Shown: positions 22,261-35,815 of the stretch, piece after piece
How the letters are laid out: each line of letters starts with the position of its first letter
Position numbering within the stretch: position 1 is the stretch's first letter
Assembly: GCA_030549775.1 (NCBI GenBank)
Contig: CM060181.1
Coordinates: forward strand, 47,746,218 to 47,810,217
Reading direction: 5' to 3'
DNA: 64,000 nucleotides
Source: Tamarix chinensis
Taxonomy: Eukaryota > Streptophyta > Magnoliopsida > Caryophyllales > Tamaricaceae
The notes under the pieces: generated by a model
Database searches by the model: none
What the model was told of the DNA's origin: nothing
Seen by the model: the letters and a program-made list of their open reading frames with translations, nothing else
Translations under genes and position numbers: made by a program

Positions 22261-25200
22261 TAACAGCCCCATTATTTACAACTAAAAATTTTCATTTTAA
22301 AAAACTTGAGGAAGCAAAAAAAATAATAAATACTTAGGAAAATGAGGTGCTATCACTGCACCTAACATAGGATAAGCACTAGCCGACTATCCCATAGTAG
22401 ATACAAGGTTGAGAATGAAACCAACCAAAACCAAAGTAGAGTGCGTCAAAACATATTATATAAGTACTAAAATAAAGGCTTTCAAGTACAAATCTTAATG
22501 GTCCACATTATTCAAATACACGAGGAAAATTAATTCAGAGTACATGATCATCAAATTATAGAAACAAAAGTGGGGTGTAACCCTCAACTCTAGTCCATCA
22601 ATGACCGCTCAAAAGTCTTCGGATGTCTATGTTCATAAAACCCATGTTCCACACAGGTTTGGCCAAATACTAAGCATCATCGAAAACTTACACATGGCCC
22701 TATAATCGTGGGAATGAGTAGGTGATTGGGAAAATGGACATATCAATATACTTTATGCTAAGTAAGTCAAGTTATCTCCTCAATGGGATTCACAAGCACG
22801 CTAATTCCAGAAGGTTATGGATATCATACTAACATATTTCATGCCTATTGCATATAAATAAATATACATGCTCTATCATGATCATATCATGCATAGGAAG
22901 CTCATACCATATATGACTTATCGTGCTTGAAAACATAGCACAACATCATAGATGACAATATACAAGCTAGAAAGTAAAATGTCTAGCTGATAGTATGACT
23001 TCATTCATCCGGACATATAATTTCACCATAAGCCATTTCCACCTACCTGATTTATTAGGTCATTATCTCCTTTACCATTCTTTTCCTTTTATTTTTATCA
23101 TTCTCTTTAGTTACATTTTTATTCCAACTTTTATCCAATTACTCATTAAATATATACAAATACTTGTCCTAATTATTATTGAGTGATAGACTGTACACCA
23201 CCCCATAGTCTCACATACTATGAAAGTCTATACAAATCAAAGGAAATAAAGTACAGGTTGAAGCCAAGTAACCACCGATGGACATAACTCCGGGCTATAG
23301 CCACATAACTACTAATAGACATAAGTTAAGGCCAAAGCCAAAGCCACCTAAGTAACCAGATCCTTTAGTAATGATACCCCCTAGTACATCATCAATATCT
23401 AGAGTAGGTAAGGTAACGGGATCTATTAGGATCTCACTCAAAGGTAAAGCCCAAAGACACTAATACATAATTAAAGGCAAACTAACCCTAGTAGCTAATT
23501 GAGGATCGGGTAACCTAGACCTATACACAACTTAATCATCTTTTTTTTAAGTGATTAATATATTATTCATGAGATTTCATGACTATACAAGTCCCATACA
23601 ATATGCAATCAAGGCATCCACATACTTATTCCATCTTAACCATTATCGTTCCCTAACCATGTGTGGGATTTCCATTAATTCTTACTCAATATTAAACATA
23701 ATCCCTTAAATTAATCAATTTCAAGCCAAAGTCCATATTACATTACCCCTTTAAATCCATCAAATACTTATTTAGGTTTACCCATTAAGGCATTTATAAT
23801 ACCTATTGAGAATGCCATAAATTATGATCCATTTAATCCATCTATTAGGTTGGGAATCCATGTCAACAGATGTATTTAACTCATCAAATAGTCATATAGA
23901 AACCTTAGGCCTACCCTCAAGGCATATCCAATTCAAAAGATCAAAATCACATAATCTAGTCAAACCAATCAATCAATTGGGCCAACCAATCAATTAGTTT
24001 GGCTCATCCAACAAATCAATTGCTTTGGCTCGGCCAAATCCAAGATTCCCTCAAACCGGTAGATCGGTTTGGCTAAACTAACAAACCATTCTAGGACCAG
24101 TCGATCGGTTCTACAAAACCAGTTGATGAGTTTAAGTAGAGACCAAACTAAGGTTACCACAAACCCGCCATTTGATGGATTTCTGCCAACCATTTCATTG
24201 TTCTAAGGACCAATCAATCAATTTGGCCTAACCAATCAATCGGTTTACCCACAAACAACATAGAACAAGCATTTTTCATGCAAAGCATCCTCATAATTCC
24301 TACCACATTCAACCCAAAATATATCATGACATCGTACCAAAACTTTGTCATCTCATAAATTGAAACATGCTTCATAATTAATCAAATTGATCTAATTTTC
24401 TCAAATTCATGTATTTTTCTTAGGATTCATAAGTTAATCAACATTTATCAATCTGAAATAAAATTCTCATGCAAACTTATAAAATTAGGACTTCAAAAAA
24501 ATACATCACATCACACGATTAACTAGATCACCATTCAAAAGTAAGGATGGCTTACTTAGTACAAGCAAAACTTTTCCACAAATAGAAAAACTCAACCTAG
24601 AAGATTTTCAATTTCCAACCATAAAAAAAAATTAAAGCTTTAGAATTCCAAGGAATAATTTCATAAATCTAAATTTAATTTAGAAGAAAACAAACCTACC
24701 AAACTTAAGAGAAAAGCATAGAGCATTTTTGCTAAAAGAGAGATTCAACTTCCTCCTAAATCTAACCTTCCCTTACGAAAATATAAACAAGGAGTTAGAG
24801 AAAGGATCAAAAGAGTGGAAAGGAATAGAAACTAAGCTCAAATTGAGGAGAAAGGAACACAAGGTTAGAGAGATGGAATAGTTCAATGGTTGAAAGAAAA
24901 GTAAGTGGAAGGGGTAATTAGGGTTATATATAGCCAACATATTTGTACAAGAACAAGTGTGGTTAGGCACAAATTAAAAAATGATAATTTCTACCATTTA
25001 AATTTAAGCTGAATAGGTAGAATTTTTTTAGAGATAGGCTGACCTCCCTTCCGGAGCAAAAATCATGATTTCTAGAGAATGCAAGTCAATTTCACCTAAA
25101 CAATGTCAAACACAAGAAAGGAAATGAATGATCAATATGGAAGAAATCTCCCATCTAACAAGAGATAGGTCTAGGAATTTAAGAACCAATTCCAAAGCAT

Positions 25201-25692
25201 GTTGAGGAGAGAGGAGGAAGAAGATAAAGCAAAGGTCACCCTCTCCCTCAATTATCTAAATCAAACCCTCAAATCAATTTGAGGTAGAAGCTTGAGCCAA
25301 ATGCATGATAAGAAATATTAAGAGTTTTTAAAGAACAACTTAGAATGGGATTATTAAGGTTCTATTTTGGCATAAGAATGTTTCCCATAAAAATTGATTT
25401 TCTCATATCGATAAACCAATTATTTAGTTTATCCTACTAATTGATTGTTCTACTAACCAGTCAATTAGTTTGGCTGAGTAAAAACTCTTTAGATGAAATG
25501 AAAAACAATACAATCGATTCATGGAACCAGTTGATCAATCTGCTTAAAACACATTTTATTCCATTTATAAAACTTAATCAAATCCAACTTTCCTCCAAAC
25601 TCAATTATAGTTCCAAATCAAAATAAAACATTATCAAATCTTAATAAATACCATAACTTCTCACTCAACAGCTTAAAAAAGGATGGGGTTTA
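22259..25692 (-). repeat. Large gypsy LTR (subfamily A), nested in copia gag
   Basis: The left end TTTAACAGCCCCATTATTT is a worn form of TGTAACACCCCCAAATTT. The right end is near GGATGGGGTTTACT. Inside, in minus orientation: the block matching 9840-10160 of the first LTR (23180-23520), clusters of AACCAATCGATTGGTT-like words (23940-24250 and 25400-25540), and a TATA box on the minus strand at 24921-24935 (GGCTATATATAACCC). No internal region or second LTR is seen, so it behaves as a solo LTR. The target duplication is unclear. Confidence 0.72.
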
Positions 25693-26592
25693 CTGACTTA
25701 GCGAAAAGAAGTAATACCACATTGAATCATGCTCCACTGAACAAGAGATATATTATAAGCTTTTCCTCACTTATAAAGGGGAAAAGCAAGTGAATGATCA
25801 AATAATTTCTTTTCAGACTAAGGAGTATAAACCCCTTAGTATGAAGTAAGGTAAAAGCAATAAAATGCTAAGTAACTGCTTCACTTCCATCATCAACAAG
25901 CCTTGGGAAAAAAATCACTAAAGAATAGCAAGTAAGAAAAATCTTGCAAGGCTTACAAATGAATGGAGTCCCAAGGTGAATGTCATTAAACAAGCTAGAG
26001 AGTTACCTAAGATGACCATTGAATAGCTCTTCGAGAATCTCATGGTTCATCAATCAAGGCCAGTAGATGAATTATAAGAAAGAAAGAAAGAAAGAAGCTT
26101 TTGGCTCTAAAATCTTCCACTTCCTTTATATAGCAGGAAGCGATTGAAGACATGGAAAAAAGGGAATGTGATGAAGGTGAAGAGGAATCTCTCATGATTA
26201 ATGAAAAAGTGGCCTTTATAGCCACTCAATTAAAAAGGTTCATTCAATCAAGAGGAAAGAGAAATGAAAGACCGAAAAGACCATCTTCAACTAACCCAAG
26301 GAGACATAGAGAAGCTAACATGAATGGCAAGATCAAATGGAAAAATTGTGGAAAAGTTAGGCATTCCATGATTGCTATGAGTTTAGAATTGAAATTGCTA
26401 AAAAAAATGGCAAGGACCAAAGGGAGCACCAATAACAAAAAAGGAAGGGAACGACCAAAAAAGCCATGGATTCCTTATGGTGATGAGGAAGAAGTTGCCA
26501 ACCTTTTTTTCATGACTCTAGGGAAGGAATCATCAACTTCTACCTCCATCACAAGATTTGATGATGATGATGATGACATCGATGAGTTATAA
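25693..26592 (+). pseudogene. SIRE-like copia gag, central and C-terminal part
   Basis: KILQGLTNEWSPKVNVIKQA near 25943 matches the gag LRSLPKSWEPKVTAI block. A 146-codon open stretch (26152-26592) contains EESLMINEKVAFIATQLKRF, a basic region, and a zinc knuckle remnant (KNCGKVRHSMIAM, first and last Cys lost). It ends in an acidic Asp-rich tail. This is the longest open frame in the mobile DNA of this half of the window, but it lacks a knuckle able to bind zinc. Confidence 0.8.
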
Positions 26593-27860
26593 ACCAACTT
26601 GCTTTACACTTATGTTGATTTTCTATGTATATTTCATGATTCCTTACATGATAATGATATATTAGATATGGAAGAGACAACAAAAAGAAATTTATTAATC
26701 ACTTGAATGAACATCATACACATGTAATGAATTAAAATGTTCGTCTTGAATTTTGCATACTTCTTGTGAAATTTGAGTGAGCTAAAAAAGTAACAAAATG
26801 TAATCCATATAAGGAATTTATTAGCTATGATCACAAGGTTAAGATAGATCAAATTCAATCAAAGATAAATGATGTACAACCTAAATGTGATAAATTTGTA
26901 AAGATTGCCTCTAACTTCACCAAAGGTGAAGAAGGATTGAATATGTTGTTAGGTGCTCAATGGTATTGCAATAACTGTGAGGGCTTAGGCCATGGATACA
27001 TGAAGAAAATTTAACAACAAACACTAGAGAGTTCATTTGTAAAAGAATCCAAACTCATCAAGTGCATGCTTCTCCCACATCAAGTGATTGTAATATGTGT
27101 GGGACAATTGGACATTCAATTATGTATGCATTCTAAAAATGAAATATTTACCTCAACTCATAAGAAAAAGTTTTTGTAAAATATGTGTGGTAAATCTAAT
27201 CATATTGCTTCATCATGTAGTTTTACTAAGAATGCCAAGGATTTTTCAAAATTCAAGTATGTATTGGTACCTCAGAAGATCGTCCCGCATCAGTTGTACA
27301 CTAAAACAATAAATACCTATTGAAAGGGTACATAAGCTACGATATTTTTTCTTGTAGGTATGCTTCAAAGTCAAAACAAGAAGCCACATATGGTTCCTAG
27401 ATGGATAATTCTCAAGACGCATGACAGGTGCTTGGATTGTTTTCTCCAAGCTAACTCCATAAGATTATGGGAGCATAATCTTTAGAATTATTATTAGTAA
27501 ATATAAACTCTTTATAAATTATGTGTATTTGGTTGATAGCCTTAAGAAAAATTTGATTAGTATTAGTCAACTATGTGACAAAGGGTTTCTAGTTAATTTT
27601 TTAAATTTGTATTGCATGATTTCAAATGGAGTAGATAAATTCATTATCTTCATATGACCACACATTAATAATGTGTACATCCTTGATTTTAAATCAATAA
27701 AATTGAACATTTTATGCCTAAGTGCAATTAATAATGATGCATCATTGTGGCATAAGCACATTTCACATGGTAGCATGGATATATTAAACAAACTTGCTAG
27801 AAAGGATCTTCTTTGTGGTCTTTCAAAGTTTAACTTTGCAAAAGATTGATTACGTGATGC
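26593..27860 (+). pseudogene. SIRE-like copia protease and pre-integrase region, degenerate
   Basis: A spacer (26600-27100) is followed by a knuckle-like CNMCGTIGHS near 27090. Near 27395 comes the protease segment WFLDG*FSRRMTG (usually WYLDSGCSRHMTG; * marks a stop). Near 27550-27590 it reads KNLISISQLCDKGFLVNF, and near 27710-27850 LCLSAINNDASLWHKHISH and LARKDLLCGLSKFNF, the GAG-pre-integrase segment of the SIRE/Sto-4 group. Frameshifts are many. Confidence 0.82.
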
Positions 27861-27899
27861 ATTTCAATAAGGAAAAAACATAGGGTTTCCTTTAAACAC

Positions 27900-28540
27900 A
27901 AAAATATTGTGACCACATCTCAATCACTTGAATTTTTGCATATGGATCTATTCGGGCCTACTAGGACCCATATCATAGGTGGTTGTAGATATGTGCTAAC
28001 TATTATAGATGATTACTCATGTTATATGTGGAAGTTATTTATCTCTACTAAAGATAATGCTTTTAATAATTTTCTTTCTCTTGATAAGAAAATTTAAGTA
28101 TAAAAAGGAATTGTGCTCCATACTACAAGGACTAAACATGGAAAGGAGTTTAAGAATGTCACCTTCATGGATTTCTATGATCAAAATGGTAATACTCTTG
28201 AATTCTTGGCACCAAGGACACCACAAAAACAATTGTGGTGGAAAGGAAGAACAAAACCTTAAAGGACGTCATGAGAACCATGTTATATGAATCCAAGCTT
28301 CCAAAATACTCTTGGGCCAAAGTCGTTGCCACTGCAAACTATGTAATGAATAGAGTACTCATCCAAGTCATCTTGAAGAAGACTCCCTGTGAGCTTTACA
28401 AAGATAATAAACGAAATGTGGGTTACTTCAGTACATTTGGTAATAAATTCTTTATCCTTGAAAATGGGAAAAGCTACTTTGGTAAGTTTGACTCTAAAGA
28501 AAATAAAGTTATATTCATCGGCTATTCTTTATAAATTAAA
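27900..28540 (+). pseudogene. SIRE-like copia integrase
   Basis: 27909-28097 is open and reads SLEFLHMDLFGPTRT and YVLTIIDDYSCYMWKLFIS, the first two conserved parts of the integrase core with the Asp of DLFGP and of IDDYS kept. The second Asp/Glu area near 28100-28260 is shifted (VERKNKTLKDVMRTML is readable at 28235). Then come YSWAKVVATANYVMNRVLI and KTPCELYK, and the C-terminal block GKFDSKENKVIFIGYS. It follows pre-integrase directly. The longest pieces are 60-100 codons. Confidence 0.9.
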
Positions 28541-28975
28541 GATTAACGGATATCCAATAAATAACCAATATTAGTTGAAGAATCCATGCATGTTGGTTTT
28601 GATGAATCTTGCTCATGTGTACAGAGTAATCAAGATGAAGAAGTAGGTCATTCCATCCAAGTTGACAACCTACTAGAAAATGACGACAAGTAGAACAAAG
28701 AAGGATAAAAGGATGAAGATCCTCCAATCGGTCAACAAAAGGATGAAATGAGAAATAATCTTCCTAGATTATGGAGATATATCTATGGACATCCTCAAGA
28801 GCACATCATTGGTGATCCAACAAGGGGAGTTACAACAATATCCTTACTAGGTAATGTTTTCAATCATTTAGCATTTCTATCTCAAATGGAACCTAAGTCT
28901 CACTTAGAATCCATGAGTGAGTAAAATTAGTTCATGGCTATGCAATAAGAACTTAACTAATTTGAGAGAAATCAA
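28541..28975 (+). other. SIRE-like copia integrase-RT linker
   Basis: Acidic, poorly conserved spacer; near 28760 it has IYGHPQEHIIGDPTRGV, the block that normally precedes RT in this group (HPIENIIGD type). Confidence 0.65.
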
Positions 28976-29475
28976 GTTTGGGAATTAGTCTGTTTGACTC
29001 TGAATAGACCCATCATTAGGACTAAATGGGTATTTAAAAGCAAGTTAGATTAGGGTGGCATTGTGGTTAAAAAAAATGTTAGTGGTTGCTAAAGGATACA
29101 ACTAAAAGGAAGGCATTGATTTTAAGAAAACTTTACCCCCTTATCTAAACTCAAGGCTATACATATGCTTCTTGCATTTACATCATCCATGTACTTTACA
29201 TTATATCAAATGGATGATAAAATTTCTTTTCTTAATTGTTTTATTAAAAGAGGTATATATTAAGCCACCTTACTTTGAAAATAACTCAAAACCTAACCAT
29301 GTTTACAAACTCAACAAAGCAGTCTATGGTCTGAAACAAGCTCTTAGAGGTTGGTATGAAAGCTTGAGAAGATTTCAGGAAAAGGTTCTGAAAGAAATAA
29401 AATTAATAAAAAAAATCTAAAGAAAACCAAATAGGACATTTTACTTTTACAATACATGTTGATGACATATGTTGA
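28976..29475 (+). pseudogene. SIRE-like copia reverse transcriptase, truncated
   Basis: Reads VWELVCLTLNRPIIRTKWVF near 28980, KAIHMLLAFTSSMYFTLYQM near 29150, FLIVLLKEVYIK near 29225, HVYKLNKAVYGLKQALRGWY near 29300, and THVDDI near 29455, where the catalytic YVDD is THVDD-like after a frameshift (both Asp readable). Immediately afterwards gypsy LTR sequence starts, so the second half of RT and RNase H are missing. Confidence 0.88.
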
Positions 29476-31228
29476 AAAAATAAGAAAAATGTGAATGTGT
29501 GTGATTGTGTACATTGTTGCTTAAATTTGGTTTTGCAAGTTGAGAAGGTTATCATGAATTGATATCTAAATTAGGCTATGAATTTTCACTTGTATATATT
29601 TTTGATTATGTATTTTTATGAAGTATGTGTTGGAGGTTGAAAATCATTTATATCAGGACTCATAGGGTTTTTTGTGAAAATGTGTGCATTTTGGTTATCT
29701 TAAGTACACTACTAGTCAATATGGCTTAAATATATAATATTTGGTATTTTCATGTGTTAAATGATTCAAAATATTCTAAATATAGTATGTGAAATATTTG
29801 GAGTAGTTATTAGTGGCTTAAGTCTAATAAAATAAGAAAATGAAATTGAAAGCAGTAACCTTAGAGGTAGGGTCATTATCACATATGTAAAAAAGTTAGA
29901 ATATGACCTTAATTTTTGGATATGTTGTTGATATTAGAATTTTAGAAATATGTACAAAAAATGGTGGTTATATATTATGCCAATTTTTTTAAATTAAGAT
30001 TTATAGGGATTTGTGAATATTAACTCTAGAGGCAAGCAATTATTGCATATCTAAAATGGTAGAGTTAGATCATGATTTTCAAATATTTTGTTAATAATAA
30101 TATTTTATGAATTTATAATAAATTTTATATTTAAATGAGTATAATGGGAGAAATTATGCTCACCGTGTGAAACTAGGGTTTTCTAAAGAAAAAATATGAC
30201 ATTTTTCTATAGGGGATGTCCCAATCTTCATGTGGATGTGTTTTACATGTTTCGAATAATTATGTTAACTTGGATTATATAAATGGCATATCTACATGTT
30301 TTTCTACATGACACTCTCAAGAAAAACAACAATGGATAAGATAGTAATCACTTAAAGTGAAATATTACATAAGTCATGATCAAGGTGTTGGGTTTGTTCC
30401 ACTTTATGATAATAGCAGCTCAGAAACGTTTTTTTCCTTAGAGGTACTTTAGAATGTTCCACCTATTTAAGAATAATGGTCAGGAGCATGTTGTCCTATT
30501 ATATATTAAATCAATTCTATCAGATGATAATGCTAGCACAGGAGCGCTTTGTCCTAAGTGGTGCTTCAATCTATTCTACCGAATTAAAAATTATATGGTT
30601 CATGAACTCAACATAAATAAGAATATGGATTATGATTGTATCTAATAATCGGTTTTTGGATTCAGTTCTTACCTTATATTATATTATGTTAATCTATATA
30701 CATGTTTATCCTTACATGTGACCTTATGACATTATGTAACCTTATTATGACTGAATTATTTTCTTTCTCATTACATATTGTATTGATTATCCTTTTCATG
30801 GGTGCTTCTCATTCCCACAAGCATACAGCTTTTATGATTTTGTGCAAGTCACTGAGGATCATCTTAATGACTTCGCTACTTATGATAAACTATTAGTGGA
30901 TAAGTGATTCCTATGTATCAGAGTTGGGCATAGAGTTGTGCTATTTAGTTGTTACTTTTGGTTCGAATACCTTTTAGGATTCTTAGTTTCTAATATATCC
31001 ATTTTGTATATTTTATCTATTATACTCAAAGTTAACCTCCAAACTTGTAACTAAGTTTATGAATCTCTCTCATTCTTAGTTTATCTTATTTTATTTTGTT
31101 GCCTTATATTCGATATAAGGCTAGTATAGTAAGCTAGGCTTATGTCTAGTATGTCATTGACACCTAATAATAATATTATTACACTTCTCCTTATGTAAAT
31201 TTTTTTAGTAGTAAATTTTAAGGTAACA
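29476..31228 (+). repeat. Gypsy LTR (subfamily B), second copy
   Basis: From about 30080 to 31228 it aligns with 16370-17556 in the same orientation. It ends TTTTAAGGTAACA with no primer-binding site after it, so it is either a solo LTR or the 3' LTR of gypsy element 2, whose internal part breaks off at 19726. The left limit is set only by the end of copia RT. Confidence 0.68.
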
Positions 31229-32775
31229 CACTATCCCTGAGGAGACACCAATCCAACCTTGAGATCTTATAATTCAAATATTAATGTTTGATAAGGTGAT
31301 AATAACTAATAAGTATAACATAATACGCAACAATTCTCATTTTCATACTCATTCATTTTCTATTTATTTTTAATTATTTAAGTCAACCCTAAAGTTGACA
31401 TATCAATCCAAGTTGAAGTGAAAACTAAGGTTAAATTAACAATCCACTAAGGTCAACCTAAACCAATTATTCACCTTGAGGTGCATTTTTATCAAAATGA
31501 CTAAAATACCCTCTGAAATCTAATACCAACGTTTTATCCCATTGATCACCAAATTTATTTTTAAAGGATATTTTTAATGAAAAGGATAAAATATATTAAT
31601 TGAAAGTAATTAATCATACAAGTAAATTTTATAAGTAGATAAAAGATAATATTGCCCATAAGCATGAGTCTAACATATTATACATGCAAAATCCATTTTC
31701 TCACATTTTATAACTTTCATACTAATGTCAAGTAATCATTTTAAACATAAACCATGGTACATAAAAATTTACTTTTCTACCCTTAGAACATGTGATAAGA
31801 AATCATCTAAAACTAATCTTAATAGTGCTCAAAAGCCAACGTGTTTTATATAAAAATCTATCTAAAATGTACAAGGAATGTATTAAGTTCATTATCATGT
31901 CAAACATATGCTGAGGGGAAAAATTGATTAAAATTCTAATCCTAGACATGCATAATGTTTATAGCAACAATTTATATATTAGCATAGGCATACATTCTCA
32001 TATTTGAAAAACTAATAAAGCATATACGATAACTAATTTCTAAAATGCTATCGTATAATATTTTATGAATCATACAATTTCACATAGAAATGTAATGTTG
32101 TGTACTTTCATATCCTGGAAAAAGCAAGAAAATATCAATAACATCAACCTAACATAATTCTATTCTAAAAAAACTATCATCTTCGCACCCAAATACTATC
32201 GTCAATTTAGTTGGATTTACCTCCAAAATAAACAAAATGTGCCATAAAAATACCTCTTCCAAGCCTACATCAAGTAAGATTGTGATCACTTAAAGCCAAC
32301 AACACATCCCACACAATATGTATAAATATATTAGCATTTACACCCGACGACAAATACAAAAATTAAAAGGAACCAAAGTAATAAGTAATAACCAAAGCAA
32401 TCAAACTAAGGGTTGCAGATGCATGGCACGGCAAGGACCAACTCACGCAAGGCTCACGTCCAACTCATGTAAGAGATGGAAGTTTCTACTGGCTAGGCTC
32501 AAGTAGGCTCCACAAAAGGTGCTAGCTGGCTTGCTGCACAAGTAGAGCTCGCGCAACGAGACCCAAGGGTGGTGTTGCTTAGTCAAGGTGGTGATTGTTG
32601 TCCAAGCTAGGAGAGAATGATGTTGGAGTATAGCCCGGTCAGTGGTGTTTAGCAAGATAAAATGAAAGGTTGCGGTGGTGGTACTACTCGTTGATGATCT
32701 ATGGGGGAGGTATGACTGACGAAGAAGCTTAGTCGAGGTTTTAGGGAGACAAGACGTAGGTGAAGGTGGTGGTTG
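31229..32775. other. Unassigned stretch left of the hAT element
   Basis: AT-rich up to about 32400, then less AT-rich. A minus-strand open frame at 32443-32934 (163 codons) is rich in Ser, Thr and Pro, has no recognised motif and runs across the proposed hAT end, so I do not call it a gene. Confidence 0.4.
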
Positions 32776-33041
32776 CATGGACGGAGCCAATTTAGAGCAA
32801 ATGGGGTCGCCTGACCCCATGGATTTTTTAAAATTATATATTATATATACAATATAAATGACGGAAAATATTTTTGGACCAATAGTTAAAGAGTAGTAAA
32901 GTATGTTAAGTAAAGGATGGGGTCCTGGGTTCAAACCCCAATTTTGTCAAAAAATTTCACTGTTATTTTTCCCTCTATTTTTTTTTCTAATTTGTGAAAC
33001 TGTGAAAGTGTGTGCAGTGTGCTTCGTCGATCCAATCCCGA

Positions 33042-33046
33042 CCCCA
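33042..33046. repeat. Target site duplication of the 4.4-kb LTR, left copy
   Basis: CCCCA, repeated exactly at 37454-37458. Confidence 0.85.
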
Positions 33047-33762
33047 TGTAACACCCCCAAATTTACTACTGAAAAATTTCGTTAAATTAAAAGAAGTTTA
33101 GCGGAAGCAAGCAAATGAAATTGTAAATCCGGGGGTATTACCGCCACACTTAGTACCAGATCGATCCATAACTACCGACCCGATACTAAGTGCTAAGGCG
33201 AGAAAGAATAAAACCAGAACAAATCATTCATAAAACACAAGTTTTACGAAATCAGAGTGCGAAGGTCAAAAGTTACATTCCGAAATACAATTTAAAAGGT
33301 CCATATACCAGAATACTTAAAATAACGGAATAGCAAAGTACGATAAAACCCTCGAAAAATTAAATACAACATTTGTATCCTCTAAAGACAAATATGATTA
33401 AACCACACAATTTTCGAAGGGTAAATATCCGGACCGCTTACTCACTCAGATCAAGTCTTCCACCCCAATTTAGTAACAGATCAACCTGCATCAAAGGTCT
33501 GCTCCCCACCATTGGTGGATCATCACAGGACCCAGTTAATCAAGGTAGTATCAGTACGGGTCCAGTACTGAGTAAGGGCGCAGGTGTGCTAAGGCCCACA
33601 GACAAAGATACAAAACATAGTAGACATAGCATAGATACATAGATCGAATGCAATAACACATATAAACCACACAGGTTACAGACCAGATATCACTTTTCTT
33701 TTATCAGGTCTCTGAATATAATCGATCATCATCTTATCCAGACCATGTGAGTGCGGGAACCC

Positions 33763-34044
33763 CACTATTATAGCCGGTGGAACGGTCGCGAGGGCCATGC
33801 CCTGCCACTATTATAGCCGGTGGAACGGTCGCGAGGGTAAGATACCCTACCACTATTATAGCCGGTGGACCGGTCTGGCTCCGACTCACAAGGTATTCCA
33901 CTGTAACCATTTATATCTTTCCCATGTCTCATCACTTTTATGTTTGAGTTTGTTGAGCACGAAATCCCCCACTATTATAGCCGGTGGAACGGTCGCGAGG
34001 GCTTATGCCCTGCCACTATTATAGCCGGTGGACCGGTCTGGGTT
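33763..34044. repeat. Five copies of a CACTATTATAGCCGGTGG repeat in the LTR
   Basis: CACTATTATAGCCGGTGG starts at 33763, 33806, 33851, 33970 and 34014, mostly followed by AACGGTCGCGAGGG or ACCGGTCTGG. With the preceding C each copy can form a small hairpin (CCAC...GTGG). The same relative place in the LTR at 59330 has a different short repeat (60130-60440). Confidence 0.9.
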
Positions 34045-35429
34045 CGGCTCAACATCTTTCTCTGTAAGTCGTTAGTGTCTTAATGTATCTTATTCGAGGG
34101 AATATCTTTTGTCATGCATGGCCAGAGTTCTCAACACATCACATCAAAACTGAAGACATAATCTTACTATCACATGCTAATGAAAACATAAGTACACGTC
34201 TTGTTTCCAAGCCACATTACTCACGAAACAAGTAAGATAACGGCATTTAGAATACAACACAGCATTCATATATGGCATCCACAGCACATAGGATATAGGT
34301 CACACATCAAATCTTATCTATATCCTCACTCGGTTTAGGTTACCGAGCTGTCTCCTACGCTTATATTAGGCCACTAAACACCCTTGGGTAATTACCCTAC
34401 TTTTCATATTTCTCGCACTAGAAACCCAAACATTACCCTCAAACTCAACTCTCCCTCATACCTCACTCCTCCTCTTTTATTCTTAGTATTTTCTTTTTCT
34501 TTTCCACCTCCTCAAATTAGGGTTTCCATCCCAAACCCTAGTCGGTTCCTATGTACCCTTATTTTATCCCACGTACTATTTTTCGTCCCGAGCCTCCAAA
34601 CTCCCAAACAAACTTTCCATTACCTTCCTTACGCCCCAAAGTAACTTTCCATACGTAAGGTTCGCCCCCATGCGGACCTTAACCACCCCATGCAAACCCT
34701 AACACTTCCACCATGCCAACTCTATCATTCCCATGCAAACCCTAGTTTTCCCCAGGCAACTTTACTTTCTTCCACTCTCCCATTTATTTAATTCCCCCTT
34801 TTCCCATCCATTTACTAATCATAAATTGCCCAGGTTATTCTTACCTGCGTTAGCCAACGTACTTCCCTTTGGTTATCCTATTCGCTTATGTTTCTCTTTC
34901 AAGCCCCCACTCCACAACTCCTCATCAAAACTCCTAGCATGCATGTCACATCACACCACACCATCCTTGCACCATACCATATTAGTACATATAAACAAGA
35001 GTACGGGGACGTACCTCGGTTCCAAGCTGCGCTACATGAATACACAAATAATATACAGACTAAAGCACACCACCGCATAAGGCATACAAGGCAGGTAAAA
35101 CATACAATACACACAGATGGCCTTAGCCTAGTCCTTACCTAACACGACACCGGTCTTGGAGCACGCTCCTACGCCTCCTCCGAGTGTTGACTTGACTCGC
35201 CTATAAGAGGGAAAATTGGGGTTACTTTTCCTCCGACCAAAACACTATTCTTTTCTATCTTACCCCTACTCTTTACCTTACCATTAGGGCGAAGAATAGT
35301 AATGTTACTTTTATAAGTGAAGTATGGTCAATATTCTCAAGGTAGTTAATCAAGCTACTACTAATAAAAGTAGCTACCATAATTTAAAGTAATTTAATAA
35401 TATTTGATATTAATGGTAGTAGTTCAATG

Positions 35430-35638
35430 TTACTAATAATAATGATAATAGTGAATAATAATAATATTAATAATAATAATGATAGTAATAATAGTAATAT
35501 TAATAATAATAATAATAATAATAATGATAATAGTAATACTAGCAATAATAATAGCGATTATGATGTTAAAATAAACTACTAAAGTTATGGGCCACTAGTA
35601 TTAGTAAGACCAATAGTTATAAATGTTTCAAGGTTAGG

Positions 35639-35678
<40 letters not shown>

Positions 35679-35815
35679 GTAATAATAATAATAATACCAA
35701 TAGTAATAATAATAATGATAATAGTAATAATAATTATATTAATAATACTAATAATAATATTATTAGTGGTAATAATAATAATAATAGTAAGAATAATATT
35801 AATTATGCTACTAAA
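35430..35815. repeat. Imperfect (TAA)n array inside the LTR
   Basis: Long runs of AAT/TAA triplets are broken by single changes. It lies just downstream of the GC-rich leader (minus orientation), matching the (ATT)n field at 63230-63830 in the opposite-orientation LTR. Confidence 0.9.

Noticed and set aside
26152..26592. 146-codon frame as an independent gene
   Set aside because: Content and position fit the C-terminal gag of the surrounding copia element, including a damaged zinc knuckle.
32443..32934. 163-codon minus-strand frame
   Set aside because: Low-complexity Ser/Thr/Pro composition, no motif, and it crosses the proposed left end of the hAT element.
32900..32945. tRNA- or SINE-like B box (GGGTTCAAACCCC)
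   Set aside because: No cloverleaf or matching A box could be built around it; it is within the hAT left part and is probably chance or a worn remnant.
33763..34044. CRISPR-like array
   Set aside because: Repeats of about 43-bp period lie in a plant LTR, with uneven spacing and no unique spacers or cas genes; ordinary LTR-internal repeats.
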